Assembly (NCBI RefSeq): GCF_009712225.1
Contig: NZ_WASP01000009.1
Span: 1-33,590, forward strand
Direction of reading: 5' to 3'
DNA: 33,590 nt
From: Desulfovibrio sp.
GTDB taxonomy: Bacteria; Desulfobacterota; Desulfovibrionia; Desulfovibrionales; Desulfovibrionaceae
Shown: piece after piece, positions 28,761-33,590 of the stretch
Position numbering within the stretch: the stretch's first letter is position 1
Layout of the letters: every line of letters starts with the position of its first letter
The notes under the pieces: model-generated
What the model was told of the DNA's origin: nothing
Databases searched by the model: none
The model's input: the letters and a program-made list of their open reading frames with translations, nothing else
Position numbers and translations under genes: made by a program

Positions 28761-30045
28761 TCCAGATAGCTCTCATGAAATTGGTGATCGCATCCGTCAT
28801 TTCGGCTTCGCGAGATGAGACGCTGCGCAGGTAGGTGTTGATCGTCGTTGAGAGGTGTTTATGACCGAGGAGATTTTTCAGCGTTACCCAGGGCTCGCTG
28901 CGCCCCTGCCGGACGAGCTCCTGGTAATACGCCACCGCAAAGGTATGTCTGAGATCGTGGAAGGAATATTTTGCCACTTCCAGATACTCAGCGCCGTTGG
29001 GGCCAGCGACGACGCCAATTCTGGTCAGCCCCGCCGCCAACACGGCCTTGTGGAAATTGCGCTCCACCGTGTGGGCGGTGACAGGGCCTCCGCGGTTGCG
29101 GTTCCCGTTTGCCGCGTTGACAAAGAGGGCGGTGGTCTTCGAGCCGGTGCCCCGGATCGCCATGGCCCGTTCGGTGTCGATATAGGTCAGGATGTCGGCA
29201 CGCACCTGCGGCGGGATCATCACGGTCCGCGGATTCAGGCCTTTGGTGACCGTGATCCGGAGAGGACTGTTGCCGTAGGTCGCATTCGGGATCAGCCCCT
29301 GTGCTTGACGCAAGGTTAGAGCGACACATTCGTGGACGCGCATTCCGGTGGCCAATGCGAGGTGCATGATGATGCGGTCCCGCGACGGCCTGGGATCGCC
29401 AAGCGACCCGGGGCTGGGCCCGAGATGCTCCGACACAACCCGGATGTCGTCAACGCTGAGAGCGTCAACGTTGTCTGTCTGCTGATCCTTGGGCAGCAAC
29501 CTGCTCGATTCGGCATGGCGCTCACCCGGATTCGTGTGCGCGAGCATGTCCCGAGAATTCTCCCGAGGAATCTTTCGGACCTCGCGTTCGTCGACTTGGC
29601 AGATAGAGAGACCTGCCTTTTCCGCCCATTTGTAGAAGTCGAGGATCACGATCAGCCGCTTTCTGACCGTTGCGATAGACCGCCCGAACCCCAGCAACCG
29701 ATCTCGATACGTTTCCACATCTTCGGTTGATACGGTATCCCAGCGCAGGCCGGCGACGGCCATATAGGAGAACCACTCGTACAGGTCTTTGCAGTACGTC
29801 AGCTGGGTGTTCCCGACTGACTGGATTTTGGCGTTGCCCACACATTTATCGAACAAATAGAGTAGGATCGGCTCGACGACCTCCTCCGCATCGTCAACGA
29901 CATAGCGGAACCCCTCTGGCAGGGCATGTTCACGGATCGCAGTCCATTCGGCGTCGGTCATGCCGATCGCCGGTGCCCGGGGGAGCAGTCTCGATATCCT
30001 GATTTCGTAGCTGGACATTCCGTTATTCGGTCGTTCGGCGGCCAC
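28744..30045 (-). CDS. Tyrosine recombinase, TnpA-type, 433 residues
   Basis: Start GTG 30045 is six bases after AAGGGG and 10 bases beyond the NADAR stop; ATG 30018 is the alternative. Core-binding domain about 75-145 (TQLTYCKDLYEWFSYM, SIATVRKRLIVILDFYKWAEKAG). Catalytic residues all present: Arg236 in LATGMRVHEC, Lys268 in the beta hairpin TVTKGL, HDLR (His363, Arg366), LLGHK (His395) and Tyr405 in NTYLR. This is the most ordinary of the three recombinases and is likely the one that makes the first strand exchange. It is the first recombinase gene in the string and reads directly on from NADAR without a visible promoter. Confidence 0.85.
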   Translation of the reverse strand: MAAERPNNGMSSYEIRISRLLPRAPAIGMTDAEWTAIREHALPEGFRYVVDDAEEVVEPILLYLFDKCVGNAKIQSVGNTQLTYCKDLYEWFSYMAVAGLRWDTVSTEDVETYRDRLLGFGRSIATVRKRLIVILDFYKWAEKAGLSICQVDEREVRKIPRENSRDMLAHTNPGERHAESSRLLPKDQQTDNVDALSVDDIRVVSEHLGPSPGSLGDPRPSRDRIIMHLALATGMRVHECVALTLRQAQGLIPNATYGNSPLRITVTKGLNPRTVMIPPQVRADILTYIDTERAMAIRGTGSKTTALFVNAANGNRNRGGPVTAHTVERNFHKAVLAAGLTRIGVVAGPNGAEYLEVAKYSFHDLRHTFAVAYYQELVRQGRSEPWVTLKNLLGHKHLSTTINTYLRSVSSREAEMTDAITNFMRAIWNGQTT

Positions 30046-30055
30046 GTTTTTCCCC

Positions 30056-30577
30056 TTAGGCCGCCGTGAGCAGAGGGATCCCCGCCGCGACCAAGTTGGC
30101 AAGTTCATCATCCTGATAGCTTGGACCGCCGAGATCGGCGCGGACCCGCATCAGCATGCGGCCGAGCAGGTTCCGGCCGACACCGTTGATCTCCCCCCAG
30201 CGACGGTTGACCTCGCTGTCGACCGTGCCGCTTTCGACCAGGCGAGCGGTGCCCGTGTTCATGAGCAGCGCGGCCAAGTCGCCATGCTGGCCGAATTTCG
30301 CCTGCAGGCACTTCAGCATCCAGGGATAGCGCAGGCGCGACCAGCCGGGCGCAATGTCCCAGTGCAGAAGACCATGCGCGGCCGATGCCACCAGGGACGG
30401 CGTCGGCGCCGCCAGTATCCACCGCCGCACCGCCGGCTTGCGGGCTTTCCGAGACTGGTAGGCATGCTCGACTGTCGGGAACACCTCGCTCTCGATCTCC
30501 ACCGGCCTGCGATAGAGGTTGCTGAAGCCCCCGTAGGGCTTCTCGTTGGCCCGATAGAAGTTGATGTCCTCGCCCAC
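30056..30577 (-). CDS. NADAR (YbiA/DUF1768) family protein, 173 residues
   Basis: NADAR proteins are N-glycosidases that act on ADP-ribose-linked or riboflavin-pathway substrates; some reverse ADP-ribosylation of guanine and serve as antitoxins. The match is seen in INFYRANEKPYGGFSNLYRR at the N-terminus, the EVFPTVEHAYQSRKAR block with the conserved E-H-x-x-Q, and W-I-L-A at about 53. The later VNRRWGEINGVGRNLLGRMLMRVR fits the C-terminal core. Start GTG 30577 follows AGGGGGA; the length (about 170) is normal for the family. It lies between the 112-residue unknown and the recombinases, 18 and 10 bases away. Which NADAR subfamily it belongs to is not clear. Confidence 0.85.
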   Translation of the reverse strand: MGEDINFYRANEKPYGGFSNLYRRPVEIESEVFPTVEHAYQSRKARKPAVRRWILAAPTPSLVASAAHGLLHWDIAPGWSRLRYPWMLKCLQAKFGQHGDLAALLMNTGTARLVESGTVDSEVNRRWGEINGVGRNLLGRMLMRVRADLGGPSYQDDELANLVAAGIPLLTAA

Positions 30578-30595
30578 GACCGTTCCCCCTGGTGA

Positions 30596-30934
30596 TCACT
30601 GTTGACGACAATACTGCGCCATCCCGTCTTGGGCTGCCTCGGCGAGTTTCTGCCGGTACTCTGCGTCGTCGAGCCGGTCAGCCTGATAATCCACCCAAGC
30701 CTGAAGAGTGGTGTGGGCAAATGACCATTCGCCGGCCTCTCGGGCAGCAGCAAGCCGTTCCGCCATGGCGACCAAAAGCCAGTGCTCGCCCATCTCGGAA
30801 CGGATGGAATCCGCCGCATCGCCCATGATCAGCCGTGCGGCCTGCATTGGCGTCCAGCGCTCCCCAGCGGCTTTTAAGGTGGCGAGAAAAGCGCCAGGGT
30901 CCTGCGCACATCCATGCCGTTCGATCCGCGCCAT
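30596..30934 (-). CDS. Hypothetical protein, 112 residues
   Basis: Unknown function. ATG 30934 follows AAGGGG, whose bases overlap the RtcB stop region; the longer frame is Arg/Trp-rich shadow. The protein is helical: ERHGCAQDPGAFLATLKAAG, then TPMQAARLIMGDAADSIRSEMGEHWLLVAMAERLAAAREAGEW, then WVDYQADRLDDAEYRQKLAEAAQDG. The region about residues 25-70 has the periodicity of a small helical bundle. Only seven bases separate it from RtcB and 18 from NADAR, so it probably has a role in the same RNA or ADP-ribose pathway, but no family is recognised. Confidence 0.6.
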   Translation of the reverse strand: MARIERHGCAQDPGAFLATLKAAGERWTPMQAARLIMGDAADSIRSEMGEHWLLVAMAERLAAAREAGEWSFAHTTLQAWVDYQADRLDDAEYRQKLAEAAQDGMAQYCRQQ

Positions 30935-30941
30935 CGCGCGT

Positions 30942-32045
30942 TTACCCCTTGATGTTGATGATCGGCCGGACGTGGTGAACCACCTCCACCAGATCCGCCT
31001 GCTGCGCCATGACGTCGAAGATCGATTTGTAGGCGAAGGGGCTCTCGTCCAGCGTGGCCATGTCGACCTTGGCAACGATGCCGACCATGGTTTCCGTGAA
31101 GTCTTCGACCTTCAGCGCCTCCTTGGCCTGCTTGCGGCCGAGCACGCGGCCGGCGCCATGCGAACTCGAGTACAGGGCGTCCGAATTGCCCTTGCCGCGG
31201 ACAATGAAGCTGCCGTCCCGCATGTTGCCCGGGATCACGCCCATCACGCCGTCCTCGGCGTGGGTTGCGCCCTTGCGATGAATCCACAGGCCGTCCCTCG
31301 GCTCGGCATGGTTATGGTTCCGGTTGATGAAGCCATCCCACCAGTCGGGATTGCAGAGGCCAGCATGGCGCTGCACCGCCGCAACGACCCGCTGCATCAT
31401 GCGCAAGCGGTTCTCCAAGGCGAAGGCCAGGCAGAACCGTAGGTCGACGACATAGGCGTCACCTTCGGCGGTGCCGATACGAAGCGGCAGATGGTCTTCA
31501 CGCGCCTTGCCGTCGGGCGAGGCCAGCTTCATGTAGTGCGTGGCCGTCTTGTGGCCGACGTTGCGCGAACCCGAATGGATCACCACCCAAGCGCCGCCGG
31601 CCTCGTCTTCGCCGATCTCGATGAAGTGATTTCCCGAGCCGAGAGAGCCAAGTTGCCGCAACGCACCGTCGTCCAGCTGCTGCTGGATGACCGACGTCCG
31701 CTCGATCTTCTCGCCGTCAGGCCATTCCTCGGCCTTCTGGTTGTGAGAAAAGCCGGTCGGGATGTCCCGGTAGATTTGGTCGAAGATCGCCTTGGCGTTG
31801 GCACGGATGTCCTCGCCGCCGATGTTGAGCGGCAGGGCGCACATCCCGCAACCGATGTCGTAGCCGACCCAGGCCGGAACCACCACGCCATCGGTGGCCA
31901 CCACGGCGCCGATGGGCAGGGCGTAGCCGGCGTGTGCATCGGGCATCAACGCACCGCGCACGGCGAAGTCCTGCTTCAGGCCGTCGTAGAACTGTGACAG
32001 CGCCTTGCCGTCGATGGCTTCGGCGAAGATGTGATGCGGCTTCAT
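30942..32045 (-). CDS. rtcB: RNA-splicing ligase RtcB
   Basis: RtcB joins RNA 2',3'-cyclic-phosphate or 3'-phosphate ends to 5'-OH ends, using GTP and Mn2+. All signature blocks are intact: MPDAHAGYALPIGAV, GYDIGCGM (Asp63 and Cys66, metal ligands), GSGNHFIE (His140), VIHSGSRNVGH (His157), IHRKGATHAEDG (His256) and SSSHGAGR with His296, the GMP-acceptor. The length is 367 residues, shorter than the archaeal type but common in bacteria. ATG 32045 has GAGGA nearby. It lies 93 bases downstream of the nucleotidyltransferase gene. It may repair tRNAs cut by toxins or phage-defence nucleases. Confidence 0.95.
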   Translation of the reverse strand: MKPHHIFAEAIDGKALSQFYDGLKQDFAVRGALMPDAHAGYALPIGAVVATDGVVVPAWVGYDIGCGMCALPLNIGGEDIRANAKAIFDQIYRDIPTGFSHNQKAEEWPDGEKIERTSVIQQQLDDGALRQLGSLGSGNHFIEIGEDEAGGAWVVIHSGSRNVGHKTATHYMKLASPDGKAREDHLPLRIGTAEGDAYVVDLRFCLAFALENRLRMMQRVVAAVQRHAGLCNPDWWDGFINRNHNHAEPRDGLWIHRKGATHAEDGVMGVIPGNMRDGSFIVRGKGNSDALYSSSHGAGRVLGRKQAKEALKVEDFTETMVGIVAKVDMATLDESPFAYKSIFDVMAQQADLVEVVHHVRPIINIKG

Positions 32046-32138
32046 GGGTCCTCGCTATCGTTCAGTTTCGGCCCAGCCCGGGCCGATCACCGATGATTTT
32101 CCCAGTTGCCGTGGCAGGCGCAATTTCCCGCACCGTGC

Positions 32139-33167
32139 TCACGCCGACCTATCTTGGCTGGCCGACCACCGGCCAAACTCGCTGCGCACCCAGTCGAGCA
32201 CGCCGGTTTTCCCCATGGCCACGATGCGTGCGTGGAACACCGGTCCACGCTCGGCCGTCAGTTCGCGCATGAACTCGCCCAACTCGCGCGAAGCCAGACC
32301 GGTGATTTCCCCCACGACTTGGCCGTTGAACAGATCCTTGGCCTGCCGCCAGGTGGCGAAGTCTGCCATCACCGTGAGGTATTCGGACTCGAACTCGGGG
32401 AAGGCTTCCAGCAACCGTGCCAGCGCCGTATCGTCGAAGCGCCGGCCACCGAGCTCCTCGGTGGATGGCCAGGGGAAGGCCGAGAGACCGCTTTGCGTCT
32501 CCATCCAGTCGAGAAAGCCGCGGTACACCGCCCGCTTGCGGTCACGCACCCGGGCGATGTGGTTGCGGTTCTCGTAGGCGAAGATGGCCGGATTGAAGTA
32601 CGGCGTGCTGGCGGCGAAGGAATAGATCTCCTCAAGGGTCTCAAAGCCGGCCCGCCAGCGCGCGGGGTCGTAGCCGAGGAAGCGGAGGATCCGGTCGGTG
32701 TCCTTGCTCACCACGCGTTCGGCGAACTGGTAGTTCCCTTCGCGAAAGACGACGGACAGTCCATCATGCCCGTATCGCACTCCCATCTTGTGAGCGATGC
32801 GCCCCAGGAAATTGCCAAGGTCGTTCCAGGAATAGTAGGCCAGCGCGGTGTCGAAATTCTCCGGCGCCTGGCCGATCAGGTCGACCTGCAGTTCCCGGCA
32901 CTCGAAGCTGACGACGTTGCCGTTGCCGACGACTTCTTTCGGATTCCACACCTCCACGGCCCAGCGCCGGAGATCGCCGGTCGGGGCGGTCTCCACCAGG
33001 ATGTCCATGTCGCCGAAGTCGGGCTTTGCCCTATACGCCGGCAGCACTGCGCTGCGCCGGCCGGGAAAATCGGCCTGCAGGCGAGCCAGCACCTCGCTGG
33101 CCAGGACCGCGAATTCTTCCGCCTGGTACCGGCGGGTGGTGCAGTTCTTGAGCGCGTTGCCGCCCAT
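32139..33167 (-). CDS. Nucleotidyltransferase-like protein, 342 residues
   Basis: The N-terminal part resembles Pol-beta-superfamily nucleotidyltransferases: after a helix EFAVLASEVLARLQADFPG comes KPDFGDMDILVE, where the D-x-D of a metal site sits in a G-D-M-D context. A further acidic stretch follows at FECRELQVDLIG, fitting the third acid. The rest (LAYYSWNDLGNFLGRIAHKMGVRYG, VSKDTDRILRFLGYDPARW, YFNPAIFAYENRNHIARVRDRKRAVYRGFLDWME) is specific to this group. ATG 33167 sits eight bases from GGAGGG. Neighbours RtcB, NADAR and an HD phosphohydrolase suggest end-processing or modification of RNA; a substrate cannot be named. It begins four bases after the HD gene. Confidence 0.7.
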   Translation of the reverse strand: MGGNALKNCTTRRYQAEEFAVLASEVLARLQADFPGRRSAVLPAYRAKPDFGDMDILVETAPTGDLRRWAVEVWNPKEVVGNGNVVSFECRELQVDLIGQAPENFDTALAYYSWNDLGNFLGRIAHKMGVRYGHDGLSVVFREGNYQFAERVVSKDTDRILRFLGYDPARWRAGFETLEEIYSFAASTPYFNPAIFAYENRNHIARVRDRKRAVYRGFLDWMETQSGLSAFPWPSTEELGGRRFDDTALARLLEAFPEFESEYLTVMADFATWRQAKDLFNGQVVGEITGLASRELGEFMRELTAERGPVFHARIVAMGKTGVLDWVRSEFGRWSASQDRSA

Positions 33168-33171
33168 GGTG

Positions 33172-33590
33172 TCAGCCCTCCATCCGCCGAAGGTGTCGTT
33201 GCAGCAGCAGTTGTTCGCCGTCCTGCAGGGCCTGCCGCGCCTGCTGAAGCAGGACCCGCGCCGTGGGGCAGGTATCGGCCGCTCCGGACAACACATTCAA
33301 CAGGGCGGACTTCTCCCGGAGATAGACGGTAGCGAAGTCCGGGTTGTGTTCGACGATGCTCGCCGTGTTGTCAATCAGGTCGGCGAGCTTGACCGCCTTG
33401 GCGCGCGCCGAGGCCTGCGCCAAGTGTTCACGGTCCTTGGACTTGCGGGTGATGCGGTTGCCATCCCCGGGGCGCGAGACATCGGTCAGCCAGAAGACGA
33501 GTTCGGCGACGTCGTCGCCGAACTGGCCGCGGATGGCGGGGGGCGAGACCCGGGGGTCCGCGGCCGCGGCCGGCCGGAGCCCGGCGGGGC
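33172..33590 (-). CDS. HD-domain phosphohydrolase, RelA/SpoT-hydrolase-like, C-terminal part (N-terminus outside window)
   Basis: The frame is open to the window edge (at least 138 residues). It shows FGDDVAELVFWLTDVSRP, KSKDREHLAQASARA and KLADLIDNTASIVEHNPDF. These match the later part of HD-type guanosine-polyphosphate or nucleotide hydrolases (MESH1/SpoT-HD-like). The metal-binding H...HD residues are expected left of the visible segment, in sequence outside the window. The last 60 residues are helical (LLNVLSGAADTCPTARVLLQQARQALQDGEQLLLQ). The stop is four bases before the nucleotidyltransferase start. A nucleotide-phosphate substrate is likely; ppGpp itself is only a possibility. Confidence 0.7.
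   Translation of the reverse strand, partial: PAGLRPAAAADPRVSPPAIRGQFGDDVAELVFWLTDVSRPGDGNRITRKSKDREHLAQASARAKAVKLADLIDNTASIVEHNPDFATVYLREKSALLNVLSGAADTCPTARVLLQQARQALQDGEQLLLQRHLRRMEG

Larger units (their letters stand above)
24012..30045 (-). mobile_element. Tyrosine-recombinase module resembling an expanded Tn554-type TnpA/TnpB/TnpC unit
   Basis: Three dissimilar tyrosine recombinases in tandem (433, 624 and 636 residues), followed by a small HTH/coiled-coil protein and another small helical protein. All are on one strand, with overlaps of 17, 11 and 11 bases and one gap of 7. Tn554 has a 361-residue TnpA, a 630-residue TnpB and a 125-residue TnpC; here there are two TnpB-sized proteins. 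RIT elements also carry three recombinases, but theirs are shorter. Ends and target site are not visible, so the true extent is unknown; cargo may include the RtcB/NADAR genes upstream. Confidence 0.6.

Noticed and set aside
24012..30045. Assignment as a RIT (recombinase-in-trio) element
   Set aside because: RIT recombinases are roughly 300-450 residues; two here exceed 620 residues and carry Cys-rich C-termini, which fits Tn554-type TnpB better.

Overview
The window is high-GC DNA with the look of an accessory region (plasmid, integrative element or decayed prophage) of an alphaproteobacterium, possibly a Rhodospirillales or rhizobial relative. That assignment rests on codon and GC style, the IS3 end and the tyrosine-recombinase module; it is an inference. 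There are no ribosomal, tRNA or phage structural genes. Almost everything is transcribed leftward (minus strand). The exceptions are the IS end at the left edge and a three-gene rightward operon at 20.7-22.0 kb.

Layout. 1-360 is the right end of an IS3-family element. 371-4167 is a tightly packed leftward operon of small genes of mostly unknown function, including a DUF262-like protein and a 46-residue Cys-rich protein. Many of them start with TTG or GTG. The operon is read from one promoter with two palindromic operators (4195-4247). 4334-7097 holds a PP-loop (PAPS-reductase-like) gene broken by a single in-frame TGA, and a radical SAM enzyme. 7221-15500 is a run of plasmid- or phage-type genes of unknown function. 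It includes a protein whose C-terminal motif recalls AcrVA2-like proteins and a remnant of a cytosine-C5 methyltransferase. 15730-20584 carries two very large adjacent C5 methyltransferases. Their C-terminal halves hold 7 and 11 copies of a short 'PLPTxT'-type module, and the downstream one has no recognisable SAM-binding motif I. Diverging from them at 20.6 kb is a small HTH-like gene; the intergenic region has two TTTACGTCACGTAAA-type operators.

22042-33590 is one leftward gene string. In order of transcription it encodes an HD-domain phosphohydrolase (cut by the window edge), a nucleotidyltransferase, the RNA ligase RtcB, a 112-residue unknown, a NADAR-domain protein, three different tyrosine recombinases, two small helical/coiled-coil proteins and a RecD2-like helicase. 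Most junctions overlap or nearly touch, so the RNA-repair/ADP-ribose genes and the recombination genes look like one functional unit. The recombinase part resembles Tn554-type TnpA/TnpB/TnpC modules, enlarged by a second TnpB-sized recombinase and the helicase.

The clearest regulatory signal is a repeated promoter, AAATTGT-N17-(A/C)TAG, with fixed spacing upstream of five leftward transcription units. A sixth, operator-controlled version fits the same spacing with TAATTGC-N17-ATAT.
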